From Caecitellus pseudoparvulus (Eukaryota > Bigyra: Bicosoecida), in NCBI GenBank assembly GCA_965644315.1, contig CBFFRQ010000042.1, positions 496,001 to 560,000 on the forward strand: 64,000 nucleotides of DNA, read 5' to 3'. The notes beneath the pieces are model-generated. The model was not told where the DNA came from and did not search any database. It was given only the letters and a program-made list of their open reading frames with translations. Position numbers and translations under genes: made by a program. Below are positions 33,016 through 43,919 of the stretch, one piece after another (position 1 is the first letter of the stretch; every line of letters starts with the position of its first letter).

Positions 33016-36000
33016 ATGGCAGGCTTGGACTTTGCTGCTGTGGATGCGGCCATGCAGGCGTTGGCCACCTCTGCCCCTGGCTCCCAGGAGGCTGGCTCCG
33101 TTGTCACTCAGGTGCTTGGTTCGTTGGTGCAGACCATCAAGGCTGCGAACCACTTCCCCACGGATGAGACGGGGGACCATGCCCTGTTCTCGAGCCACGC
33201 TGTTTTCCCGGAGGAGTCCAAGACCCAGGCGAACCAGCTCGTGGAGGTGCTGTCCGCCTTGGTGGATCAGGTACGGCGAACGCACACGAAACGCCACACA
33301 GCCCGTGGCAAGCGTTGGACCTTCTTCCCTGCTGTGCAGGTGACTCCTGGCGCCGGTAAGCGCGTAGTCACTGCTTTATTGGAAGATCCATCAGATCCCA
33401 GTGCGTTTGACGACCTGCGAGACGTTCTCGATATGCTGCTGGAAGGCATTGACGTGTGGCTGGACGAGGTGAGCTGGGCAGGCCACTGTGCCCCGCTTCA
33501 AGTGCGCTCCATGGCTTCATGCTTCCCCACACTACACAGGCCAAGGGTTCCACTGCAGAGCGCCAGGTGCATGCGCTGCTACAGCGGTCTAGTGGCGCCC
33601 CTGCCCAGCTGCCTCGCTCCGCCAGCAGCCGCCCACAGGACTCCTTCCCTGCCGGCTGGAAGCCTGACAACAGCCGGAGACCCTTCGTCCCCCGACTGCA
33701 GGCCAAGCACAACGCCATCGCCGCAGTGCCGACACTGAAACCGGTGGACGGCAGCCACGGCCCGCCCCCGCTGCACCTGCACCTATCCGCACCGCACCCA
33801 TACGGGCCTGAGCTAGCGGCATGGGAGGCTCCAGAGTGGCTGTTCACCCCGGCTGTCGAAGCGCCCTTTGTGTCCCCCTTCACCACCCCCTTCGCCTTCG
33901 TGGACACGCAGGAGGCGCTGCAGGAGCTGATGCAGCACCTGGAGTCCCCTGGCGTTCGGGAGGTAGCCATCGACCTGGAGCACCACTCCATGCACAGCTA
34001 CCAGGGCCTGACATGCCTCGTGCAGATCAGCACACGCAAGAAGAACTTTGTGGTGGATGCACTGGCCCTATGGCCCCACCTGCACGTGCTGAACCGCGTA
34101 ACTACCGACCCCCAAGTGCTGAAGGTGCTGCATGGCTGTCGCCAGGACGTCCTTTGGCTGCAACGGGACTTCGGTGTGTACCTCGTGGGCGTTCTGGACA
34201 CTGGTGCCGCAGCCAAGGAGCTGGATGCGCCTGCACGTAGCCTCGCGTACCTCCTGCGCACGTATGCTGGCGTGGAGGCTGCCAAGCAGCACCAGATGGC
34301 AGACTGGCGCGTGCGAGACCTGCCTGACGAACTCATCGCCTATGCCCGTGATGACACACACTACCTGCTCGGCATTGCTGACCGCCTGCGCAATGAGCTG
34401 CTGCAAGCTGCGCCGGTGTGCAACCCGGACGGCAGCCCTGGACACCAGCACGGCCGCCTCCTGCGGGTGCTGTCAGCATCCTCCGCCCTTGCCGCTCAAG
34501 CGTATGAGAAGGACCGCATGGACGAGGCCGCCAGTACCCGCCTGGCTCGCAAGGTGCTGGGGGGTGGGGCTTCAGCCTGTACTATGCGGGTGTTCCATGC
34601 CTTGGCTGAGTGGCGGGACCGCACGGCGCGAGGGCTGGACGTGTCCCCTCACGTCGTGCTGCCCCGCCGCACCCTGGCCAAGCTGGCTCGCAGCCCTCCC
34701 GACTCAGTTGCAGCACTGCTGCGTGCATGCAGGCCGGTGCCGGCAGCCATCCAGCAAGCCTCAGAAACTGTGCAGTGCATCATCGCAGACAGCGTCGCGG
34801 GCAGGTACAGCATCCCCTGGCATGACGCAGTGCTGCCTCCAGCCGGGCATGGGGATGCGCCTCGTGTGTTTGACGGTACGTGGAGTGCGTGGAGCAAGGG
34901 CATCCCCCTCATTCCTCGAGAGGGCGCCAGCGATGCTGAGGCAGCGGTGTTGAAGAGTGGTGGCACTCCTATCGAGGCGCCACCAGGCGCTGCCTTGCAG
35001 TCCACAGCTGTGCAAGCAGCCGGGGAGGGGCACCATCCTGTGCGCGTACCGGAGGGTGGTGATGATGAGCAGCTTGCCCGGCCAGCCAGTGCCACTTCCG
35101 GGGGGGCACCGCTGGATCAAGACAAGGGGGCGCTGCCACCCTTCCATCTACACCCTTCCCTCGGGGAGGTGGGTGTGGCGCCGGAGCCTTGCACTGGCTT
35201 CCTAGCAGGGCACTTCGTGGGCATTTCGCAGGATGTGCTGGTGACGGCGGAGCTGCCTCAGGGCGAGGCCCACGACGTGTCTGGCGCGGGGCCTGTGGGG
35301 CAAGTGCACGCCGTGCTGCCTCAGGCCTGGGTCCGCAAGGTGCAAGCTGGCGTGGGACCCCATCTCCCTGGGGCAAGCCCTGCCCTGCCCCGTGTGCTCA
35401 CGCACTCCCTGGCGACACCTGATGGCCCGACTACAGCCTCCACCACGGCTGCTGAGATCGCTGCCGGGCTGGAGGGCAAGTACTTGCACCAGCTCCTCCC
35501 AGCAGCTGCGCCACCGCGCCAGGCTGAAGCAAGCGGTGTGGTTGCCACGCCGGGAGCCGGCGCACAGGTTCAAGCCCAGGCACAGGAAAGCAAGCATGAG
35601 GAAGGAGGAGGCGTTCAGTCTCTGCCAAAGTCCCTCGCAGAGGTGTACGACTTGTCCATGTCCAGCCGCAAGCGCCACAAGTCCAAACACCGCCGCTCCG
35701 CTGCTGCCCAGCCCGCGCCGGGGGACACTCCAGCTGCGGCAGGCATGCCAGCAGCTGAGCGCCAAGCCCTCGTTGATTCCGTTCACGCCCAAAGCTCCAA
35801 GGACATGACGAGTGACGCGCACTTTCTGGCGGCACTTGGCTGGGGCGATGCCCAGGCAGCGGAAGCGGCTGTTCCCCGCTCTGAGGCACCTCACATTGCC
35901 AAGGCCAGCCGGGCCGCAACCCGAAAGCTGCTGGGGACATCCAAGGCGGCAGGAGCTGGAGGTAGTGGCACGGCCATGAATGCCCGTGGGATTGGGCAGG

Positions 36001-36206
36001 TTGGGCAGCAGACTCTGGCAAGCATCAAGCCCGGCGCGACTTCCATCGCAGACATTTCTAGGGCGCAGGGCAAGCGCCGCAAGGGACGCAAGGCTGGAGG
36101 GTCCAGGACAGTCAAGGCCGCGAGCAGCAGCACCGCTTCCAGTAAAGGCCATGCTGGTGGCAAATCGCGCTCCAAGACAGCCATGGGAGCCTTGCTGCGG
36201 GACTGA
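33016..36206 (+). CDS. Rrp6/EXOSC10-type nuclear exosome 3'-5' exoribonuclease
   Basis: Trims and degrades nuclear RNAs with the exosome. Three exons (33016-33270, 33340-33468, 33540-36206) give about 1016 residues. The N-terminal ~130 residues correspond to the helical PMC2NT-type domain that binds the Rrp47 partner. The DEDD-Y nuclease motifs are AIDLEHHS (D and E at about 271-273), HGCRQDVLWLQRDFG (about 326) and YARDDTHYLL (about 397, with the Y of the Y-type). An HRDC domain follows (about 455-535: ALAEWRDRTAR, SPHVVLPRRTLAKLA). The remaining ~480 residues are mostly disordered and basic, with several Lys/Arg-rich segments (SSRKRHKSKHRRS, QGKRRKGRKAGG) likely for nuclear targeting or RNA contact. 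AATGCA overlaps the stop at 36206. Confidence 0.93.
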
Positions 36207-36211
36207 ATGCA
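36206..36211 (+). terminator. Putative poly(A) signal AATGCA overlapping the Rrp6 stop codon
   Basis: The last A of the TGA stop is the first base of AATGCA. Confidence 0.4.
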
Positions 36212-36442
36212 CGGCTTGCCTGGGAGGTGGGGGGCAGCGTCATTTTCCGCAGGGGGGGGCATCCCTTGCATTCCCCACCTCCACACACATTCCACAGCTT
36301 TCCCTGCCCGTGCTGACACACCCACGTGTCAGTTTGCTGCCCTTCCACAGACTTAGCAGGCTCCTGCCTTGCCTGTCCTCGCGCCCCCGCTGCTCCGGGT
36401 TGCAGTGACTCACGCTCACGTTCTGCACGGCAGAAAAGCACC

Positions 36443-39276
36443 ATGAGAACCATCGCCACGGCGCTGCTGGCCGCAGCAACATGGACTGCAGGTGAGTGTT
36501 GTTCGCTTCTGTGGCTGATTTCGCCCTGAAGCCCCTGCAAGGCTCGGGAAGTGCGAAGGCGCGAACGAGAACTCGCGCGGAAACGCACGTTTCCCTTTCC
36601 CCATGCACGGCCTCCTTGCCCCCACGTCTCTCGCAGCGTCCGCATATGACATGACCAGCTGTGTAGACATGCCAGCTTCCCTGTCCTTGACTGTGGGAGA
36701 CAGCATGTCATGCGTCAAGTGGACCGTGGAGAACGGCAAGCAATCCGCCGTGCCCATCTCTGTTCCTGACGAAGTTGTCACCGCTACCCAAGGACTTTAC
36801 GTGCTTGAGGTGAGTTTCTAGTTCATGGGCCCGTGTTCCAGTCTGGAGCAAGGGCCATGCATCGCTTGGTGTGGCGCGGCCCTCACTCCCCAACTTCCTT
36901 CCCCCGCAGGTGTTCGTGTACAACCTGAAAGCGAAGAAGAACGACCCCACTAAGCCCTCCTGGGTATTTAGCACTCCCTCCATCCCCATTGACATCATCG
37001 GAAACCCTCCTGCAGGCGGCAACTTCAACCTAGACGGGGTGGACCCCACTAACGCCTCAGAGCCGCTGACTTACGGCTCGGCAGTGTTCTCCAATGTCAT
37101 TATGGGAGAGAAGAAACTTAACAATATTAACACCCCCATTGTCTATGGATACTCGGGTGCGGTTGGGCGCTTCCAGGGCTCCATGTACCTCATCGGGCAC
37201 GGCAAGCAGGCCGGCTTCTTCCCCTTTGCCGGGGAGAACATGCAGACGGCCATTTTCTACCGTCTTCTGAACACCAACAACCCTGCCCCAGCTCAGTCTT
37301 TCCCTACCGCGTCCACAGCCAAGTGGGACAAGACCCCCATGCTGTCTGTCGGCACCCCCCAGACTGTAAAGGACGCACTGCTGCCAGGTGGCTCAGTGCA
37401 GTTCAAGATCAACCACGATTTTGTCAAGTACGGATACTCCATTCAGAAGCTGGGCCTGAAGGTTTCCTTCAACGTTGGCACCAGCACCCCCTCACTCATG
37501 AAGGGCAACACTACCTGGGGCGTCTCACTGCCCAGTGGCTGGTCTAGCCCTGGCCTTGCCTCCGTGCCTACCCAGGCGGACACCAAAGTCATCACCATCT
37601 CCGGCACATCTGGCTCCACCACCATCAAGCAGCCTTGGCAGAAGGTCACCAACTACCAGGACTCCTCTATTACCCGCACTTGGACTGGGCTGGTGGATGC
37701 TAGCTCCACCAGCAGTGCTGCCGCTAGCGGCTCGCTGGGTGCTGTTACCGTAACCGCCACAGACCTGACAGGGCTCGCTGGCTCCAACATTGGTCTCGGG
37801 AACGGCTACGATTGGTCAGATGCCAGTCCTTTCTGGGACATCACAGCTGAGCTTGTGGTTGTGGAGGAGTACCCCACCCTGGGCTCTGTCTCGAACCTGG
37901 AGCTGAAGAACCGGCAGATCTCTGGCGAGCCCATCCCAGACATGAGCACGCCCCCTGCATATGCCATGTACATGGTCAAGGTCCCCCTCGGCACGTGGAG
38001 GATGCGCCCCACTTTCGCCAACGTTGTCAACTTGAACTCCTGGTCTGGCAACGTCGCCATGGGCACAACCTTTGAGCCATTCTGGGATGTGCAGCAAGCA
38101 TTCTCTGCCGGGATGAGCAGCTTCGCAGGCCAGTTCTCCAACAACGGTGCGATGGGGTCCTTCACCGGAGCCTCATACTACAACTTCGCCATGTCATCGT
38201 CCAACTTGGTGCAGAAGACCAAGTACTTCGTGGATACGAACCTGTGGGATGTCGGCACCAAGCGCCCAACATCCACGACAGGGCTGTCAAGCGCCACCGC
38301 GGTCGGAAGTCCGGCAACCGTCCTTCCTGGTCAATTCGACAACACGGCAAGCATTTTCTTCGTTCGCGTCGCCGTTGGCGGGGCTGTGTCTGGTTCCTCA
38401 ACGGTCGTCCCCGACCACATCTCCATCGGCCAGCTCGGCTTCACATATGACAGCTACGTCGCCGATTGCCAATCCTTCGTTGACTGCGTCAAGGATTCCA
38501 AGAAGTACACTGACGGCGCTGCAAAGAACTCAGCAAACCCTCAAGGGGCTCGCTTCAACAAGTGCCACTTCGTGCCTACCTTCATGCCAGGTGGCGAGGT
38601 TGCAGCTAAGACCCAGTGCGTCGAGTGCACCACCGGCAGCGACTGCGGCGCTGGCCAGTACTGCCACCTTGATAGCACCGAGGGCACCCGAAGCCCAGGT
38701 GGCTCTTACGACCAAGACCCTGACTCCTCCAAGCTCAACGGTGTCTGCGTCGCCAAGAACCTTGTGGACGTGCTGGGCAAGTTCTGCCAGACCGATGGCG
38801 TCTTCCAGGGCAGCGTGGATGACCCCACCATCGCCTCCAACTTCGGCAGCTGTGGAGAGTACCGCTTTTTCAACGGCTCCAAGGACTCCATTCAGACTAT
38901 GAACGACGCCAAGCAAGTTCGCGCGACGCTGTGGCAAGGCGTGTGCATCGACAACAAGTGCCGCGAGTGCGACGGAAGCTCCGGCGCGCAGGGTCAGATT
39001 TGCTTGAACGGCCGCACGTGGACTCGTCTGGACGTCGACGGCTCAGTCAACTCCTTCGCCCAGAACACTGTGGCTGGCACTGAGCTCGGCACCACCGCAA
39101 TGATCATTCTGCTCATGATCTTCTTCTGCATTCACATGTACGCAGAGAACAACAAGTACAAGCTGTCCAAGGGCATGGGCCCCCTCACTTGCTGCGAAGT
39201 CCTCTGCTGCTGCGGCACTTGCGCCTTCAACAAGGGCCCACAGGGCAGCGCCACTGAGAACCCCATCAAGGCCTGA
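36443..39276 (+). CDS. Type I membrane protein A, large Cys-rich ectodomain, unknown family
   Basis: Three exons (36443-36491, 36637-36809, 36910-39276) give about 862 residues. Signal peptide MRTIATALLAAATWTA is split by intron 1. The ectodomain is Ser/Thr/Gly-rich and beta-rich, with GGSVQFKINHDFVKYGYS, WGVSLPSGW and YDWSDASPFWDIT motifs. A cysteine-rich juxtamembrane part has CVEC-x5-C-x4-YC, CGEYRFFNGS, GVCIDNKCREC and ICLNGRTW. One TM helix lies at about 797-819 (TTAMIILLMIFFCIHMY), followed by a short tail with clustered cysteines (LTCCEVLCCCGTC), possibly palmitoylated. Several N-x-S/T sites are present. The gene at 45238-48685 is a paralogue with the same motifs and a shared intron position (after GLYVLE, phase 0). 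Third positions are more uniformly C/G than in neighbours, suggesting strong expression. No known family recognised. Confidence 0.85.
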
Positions 39277-39351
39277 TGCCGCTCGGCTCACCCTCGGCTT
39301 CCTTGCGAGTCGAGCGTCTTGGATGTGCGTGACAAGACTGCAATGCAGTGT

Positions 39352-39359
39352 GCAATGCA
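39352..39359. terminator. Palindromic AATGCATT between convergent genes, with an extra AATGCA at 39340
   Basis: Lies 75 nt after the stop of membrane protein A and 1 nt after the histone deacetylase stop on the other strand. It reads AATGCA both ways. A further plus-strand AATGCA sits at 39340-39345. Confidence 0.45.
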
Positions 39360-39360
39360 T

Positions 39361-40967
39361 TCAAGGGGCCCCAGACTGGGCTTGCTCTGGCTCAGGGAGC
39401 GGTGGCGGCGGTTCGGTCGTGTCATGGTCTTGGTCGTGGTCGCCGTCAAAGTGCTCACCCTCAGCAGCGACGCCCTGCCCACCCTGGAGCAGCGTCGGGC
39501 GGGTGTCAGGGTCCAGCTTCCGTGTGTCATCGTCTTCGTCAAGAATGGCCCAGTCAGGAGGGACAGCCTGGAACTGGACTGACGGCGCAGCATCCACTGC
39601 TTTCAGGTTCTCCAGGATTGCCACCAGGTGCCGGTGCAAGTAGGCAGGGGAATTCAAGTTGCTCATGTCGTCGCTGGCGTGCAGGTGCAGCTGGTAGTCT
39701 GGGCGGTAAAACTCAATGTAGTCGTTGGGGGGGATGGCATCTGGGAGCTCCCTGCCCAGCAGGACGCTGGTCTCAAACGCCCAGCACCGCGCCACGTTGC
39801 GGATGGTGTACCCGCCGCCGCCCAGCACCAGCGTGGGCAGGCCAAAGCTCTGCACGTAGGACACGCACTGAGCGTGACCTCGCAGGGTCAGGTTGAAGCA
39901 GCCCAGGCGGTCCCCCGTCAGGCTGTCAGCGCCACACTGCAGCACCACAGCCGTGGGGCGGTACGTCTCCATGATCTTCGCGATGACAGGCTTGAACACT
40001 GACTGGTACGCCTCGTCCGTCACACCCTCTTGCAGGGGGAAGTTCACAGAGTAGCCCTTCCCTGGGCCGTGCCCGATGTCCCTGACGTCCCCGGTGCCGG
40101 GGAAGAAGTCGCCGTACTTGTGGAAGGAGCACGTCATGACGCGGTCAGTGGTGTAGAACGCCTCCTCCACGCCGTCGCCGTGGTGGATGTCGATGTCGAT
40201 GTACAGCACACGAGGGTGATACTTCAGCAGCTCCAGAATGGCCAGGACGATGTCGTTCACGTAGCAGAAACCCGAGGCTTCGCTCTTCTTGGCGTGGTGC
40301 AGCCCGCCGCTCCAATTGATGGCTACGTCCGTGTGCTCGTGGTTCAGGCGCACCGCACCGTCAATGCTGGCGCCAGTGTAGATGCGGCAGAAGTCGTACA
40401 AGCCGTCAAAGACAGGACAATCCGTGTACTCTCCCAGCGCGACTGCTCAGGGAAGGAGAGAGAGGCGTGCGGTACGTGGCTGAGAGGTGGGCAAGGCCAG
40501 CTGCACTCACACTCTTGCAAGGCTTGCCCGAAGTCCCGCGCATTGTCGGGCGACACCCGCCTCAGAAAGTCAATATACTCTTCCGAGTGGAACTGGGTCA
40601 TTTCCTCCGCTGTCGCGAGGTGTGGGCGCTGCGCAGGGCAGCAGTGCGGAAGTTCAAAGCAACTGCGGAATTGGGCGACGCTCAGCAGATTGGCCGAACC
40701 TACGTAGACCGTAAGGTGCTTGTACAGGTCGAAGGAGAGCAGGAGATGGTGTGTCAACTTCAGCCGGTGAGGCTTCATGGGGTGGCCTGGGCCGTAGTAG
40801 TAGTGCCCCACGTCGCCCTGGTAAAAGTACGACACACGGCGCTTCCGTGGGCCAGCCAGGGCAGCCTGGCCACCTCCGCTCAGGACCTCATGCCCAGACG
40901 GCAGCTGCTCCACAGCAGTCTCTCCGTCGGCTTCCCCCGCGGCAGTTTCGTGGGAACAGGCCGCCAT
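39361..40967 (-). CDS. Class I histone deacetylase (Rpd3/HDAC1 type)
   Basis: Zinc-dependent lysine deacetylase of chromatin complexes. Two exons on the minus strand (40967-40511 and 40442-39361), joined in a TTC codon, give 512 residues. [22 protein letters not shown] opens the catalytic domain; [21 protein letters not shown] (about 195-215, catalytic His pair), [11 protein letters not shown] (zinc-ligand Asp and His, about 233-241), the second zinc Asp in [13 protein letters not shown], and [14 protein letters not shown] (catalytic Tyr, about 361) are all intact. The C-terminal ~70 residues are acidic ([10 protein letters not shown]; many Asp/His) as in Rpd3 tails. An earlier in-frame ATG at 41087 exists, but the added 40 residues look unconserved, so I start at 40967. 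Confidence 0.94.
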
Positions 40968-41300
40968 GCCCCCGCTGCGAGTGCGCACCTCGGCGTTGAG
41001 GGCATGCTCGAGAATCAAGTTTGAGGGTGAGCATGGATTTGACTGGAGCGCGTGAGTGCGGCGCAGCACGGCGTGATGTAGGGCCACTTCAAGTGCACCA
41101 GCAGGGGGCCGTACGAAAAGGAAGTGTCAAGCATTCAGAGCCCCTTCGTCGACGCATGCCCAGTGGAGCCTGACTTGGAGCGAAATCTGAAGCCACAGCA
41201 GTAACGCGCACCTGACCACCTCGGCAACCGGGAGCAAAGCAACACCGCAGCAAACCAGGCAACAAGCAGAGGCCCAAGTCAGCGTGACAGGGGTGGCTTC
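40968..41300. other. Gap between the HDAC start and the small membrane protein gene
   Basis: 333 nt, expected to hold the HDAC promoter and the 3' UTR of the upstream minus-strand gene. An alternative HDAC start (41087) lies inside. Nothing else seen. Confidence 0.4.
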
Positions 41301-41672
41301 CTAGCGCTCAGAGACCGGGCGGTTCGGGGCACTGTCTCGCTGCTGCGCATCGCCTTGAGCAGCAGCTCGGTGCTCGTCCACTTCAGCCTCATAGGCCTTG
41401 AGGGCCGCTGAAGCCTTGTGATTTTCTGACACCTCCTTCAGTCCAGGAGCGTAGATGTAGTAGCCTGTGCGGCATGGGAGGGGCTGCGAGTGAGCAGCTG
41501 GGTGTGGGCCAGCACGGCGACAGCCTTGGGCTTGCGCACCGGACACGACTCCAGCCAGGATGACGAGCAGCGCTTCCCCTTTGAGCCTCTTCGGGGCGCG
41601 TTTCATGTCCGCTGCGCTGAATGCGTTCAAGTTGCGCACTGTGTGCGCAGATTTTGACACCCGAGCCCCCAT
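41301..41672 (-). CDS. Small single-pass membrane protein, unknown (98 aa)
   Basis: Two exons on the minus strand (about 41672-41540 and 41464-41301) join inside a GGC codon to give MGARVSKSAHTVRNL ... GVVSGYYIYAPGLKEVSENHK and a charged, Gln/Glu/Arg-rich end. There is one hydrophobic segment (ALLVILAGVVSGYYIY) after a basic, Lys/Arg-rich stretch (MKRAPKRLKG), the layout of small mitochondrial inner-membrane proteins. I do not recognise the family. The intron of 75 nt is in frame if unspliced, so a 123-aa form is also possible. The start lies about 200 nt downstream of the GYF_2 gene's stop. Confidence 0.55.
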   Translation of the reverse strand: MGARVSKSAHTVRNLNAFSAADMKRAPKRLKGEALLVILAGVVSGAQAQGCRRAGPHPAAHSQPLPCRTGYYIYAPGLKEVSENHKASAALKAYEAEVDEHRAAAQGDAQQRDSAPNRPVSER

Positions 41673-41781
41673 CGTGCTGCGGTAATTGGCCCAGCAGCTG
41701 CTGAGGCTGGATGCTTGACAGGCGTGATTGGGGAGTGCAGCAACAAGGAATGGGCACTTTTTGGGTGCACTATTTCTTCTG

Positions 41782-41787
41782 TGCATT
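41782..41787 (-). terminator. Putative poly(A) signal AATGCA of the GYF_2 gene
   Basis: AATGCA on the minus strand, about 87 nt after the stop at 41875. Further from the stop than the others, so less sure. Confidence 0.3.
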
Positions 41788-41874
41788 GTTTTGGGAAAGG
41801 ACACAGTGCCTGTGCAGCGGCGAGCAGGTGCAGGGAGGAAAGGGCAGGAGAAGGCGCTCTGGCCAAGCGGCGGC

Positions 41875-43702
41875 TCACAACCCTGCTTGCACAGCAGCGT
41901 CACAAGCTGAAGCCATGGCAGAGGCGTCCAGTAGGTGCTCAAAGAAGAGAGCATCCTCAGGGAAGATGCTGCCGGCTGGCACGAAAGCCTCCCAGCCTTC
42001 ATGGGCGATGCGCGTGGAGGCCGAGAAATACTGCCACTCGCACCACGACTTCATGTCGGCAGCGCTGAAAGGGCCCTGCTGCTCGCCCTGCTCGTCCAGA
42101 TAAAACCACACTGCGGCGGAAGGGTCCTCCAAGCCTGCGGACTCGCCTGCCGCTGGCTGGACCGGGCTGCCAGCATGCTCTGGCTGCTCCTCGTCGGCCT
42201 CAGGCCCCACACCTGCCCCGTCCAACACCGCCTGCCACTCAGCAGGAGAGCCTGTCATGAACTCTTGCCCGGGGGGGAACAGGGCAGACACAGGCAGGTA
42301 GGCCTCCCAGTGCGGCTGCCTCACCTGCGTATCTCCCCCGAAGTACCCGAAGGCACACCATGCCTGCATGTCCGTACCACCGAAAGGGCCCTGCTCCTCG
42401 CCCTGCTCGTCCACGTAGCACCACTCCGATGCAGCGATGGCTGGGGGGACCACTGCTTCGTCTTCCCCTGCGGTGGCGGGCTCGTCGCCGCCTGCCTCGG
42501 CATGGGCAGCGCCCTCCTCCTCCCCCGCTTGCTCCTGCCCGCTTGCCTCCTCCGCCGGCACTTCCTCTTCGTCCGAGGCAGCAGCCGCTGCTGCCTGCTC
42601 TGCCTCGTACCTGTCCCAGTCCATCTCCTCTGCCTGAGCAATGACCTCCTCCAGCGTGCAGAAAGCATCCCAGCCAAAGTGCCCGATGAGCAGCTTCTTG
42701 TTCCAGAAGTACCCCGAGATCCACCAGCTGATCATGGACTTGCCTGCACAGCACAACGCCAGAGGCAAGGGGTGCAGGACAGTTGCGACGAGTAGAGCGC
42801 TGAGCAATGGGCGCGGCTGTGTCCCCCCTCACGCACCTGGGAAGGGCCCTTGCGTCTCGCCCTCTGCGTCGATGAAGAACCAGTTGTCACCCTGCTCGAA
42901 GTACCGCACCATGTTCTTCTCGTGCGCCTTGAGTTCCTCTGGCAGCAGCTGGTTCTCATCCACCTCCTCCAAGATGTTGCCGATGGCTTCCGGCTCGGCA
43001 CCCAGCTCCTCGGCGGCTGCCAGCGCCTCTGCAGGCAGGAAGGCAGTCTTGGAGTCTGGGAACGCGTCGTCCAGCAGCCTCCACGGAGACCCCTCCGTCT
43101 TTGGTCGCACTAGCAGACGGGCATTCTTGAAGTAGCCTGCAGGCGCCAGGGCACGCGAGAGTGGAGCGGTGACGCCCAGCACGGCTGCTTCGTAACGCCA
43201 GGGCAGCTGCGAAGGTGCCCATGGCATCCCAGGCGCGGCGAGGCGCGGGAAAGGCTACGAAGTGCACGCATGAAGCCTGTCCTGCGTAATGAGCCCTCCC
43301 CACCCGATAATGCGGGTGTACTGCGTCGCCCCACACAGTGAGCAGATCGAAGCCGCCTGCTGATGCCTTGCGTTTCACTGTGCAACACCGCCGACGCTCA
43401 ACACCCACCTGCCTCGTGCCAATGGCGCATCTGCTCCCATGAGAATGGGCCCTCCACCTTTGCATAGTACCAAAGTGTGCTGTCCAGCTGCTCTTTGTCT
43501 TCAGTGCTTCCACCAGAGGTGTCTGAGAAGGGAAAGTCTTCAGCACGTGGGGCGGCTGGAAGGGAAGCACGCCTCCGCGCGGGCACCTACGCAGGCTTCG
43601 CCCCAAGAAGCAGTTCGCGCAGAGTGTCTTGCGCCATTGGTTCGGGACGAAGTTGTCACATGCTTTGACCGAGTCGTCCCTGAACGCCCAGTCAGAATCC
43701 AT
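41875..43702 (-). CDS. Protein with four GYF_2 (DUF4339-like) domains
   Basis: Four exons on the minus strand (43702-43591, 43555-43409, 43136-42837, 42743-41875), all phase 1, give about 475 residues. GYF-type cores lie at about 65-89 (WYYAKVEGPFSWEQMRHW, GYF), 171-199 (WFFIDAEGETQGPF, GYF), 294-321 (WCYVDEQGEEQGPF, GYF) and 399-426 (WFYLDEQGEQQGPF, QYF). Three are followed by a W-[DE]-A-[FY] segment (GWDAF, HWEAY, GWEAF), the extension of the GYF_2/DUF4339 type rather than of classic proline-binding GYF. The N-terminus has a C-x4-PN-x-WRK-x2-C-x2-CF metal-knuckle-like motif (residues 15-31). Acidic Ala/Glu linkers separate the domains. The first intron would be only 35 nt, so the exon 1-2 junction is the least certain. 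Likely a multivalent adaptor; function unknown. Confidence 0.8.
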
Positions 43703-43919
43703 TGCGCTCCGTTGCAGCGGCAGGTGCGCCTTGCTCAACCGTTGCCCGTGGCTGGTGCAGCACGCTGGTGGGCGCCTGCCTCACGATTCACCCAGCGCGC
43801 AGGCTTGAGGAGTAGCGGGCATCAGTTGCAGAGCACTGGAGCACGCACCAAGCAGATGGGGTCAGCAGGGAATGTGTGCCGGGTAGCGCCGTGCAGTGCG
43901 TGCCTCCTGCTCCTGCGCC

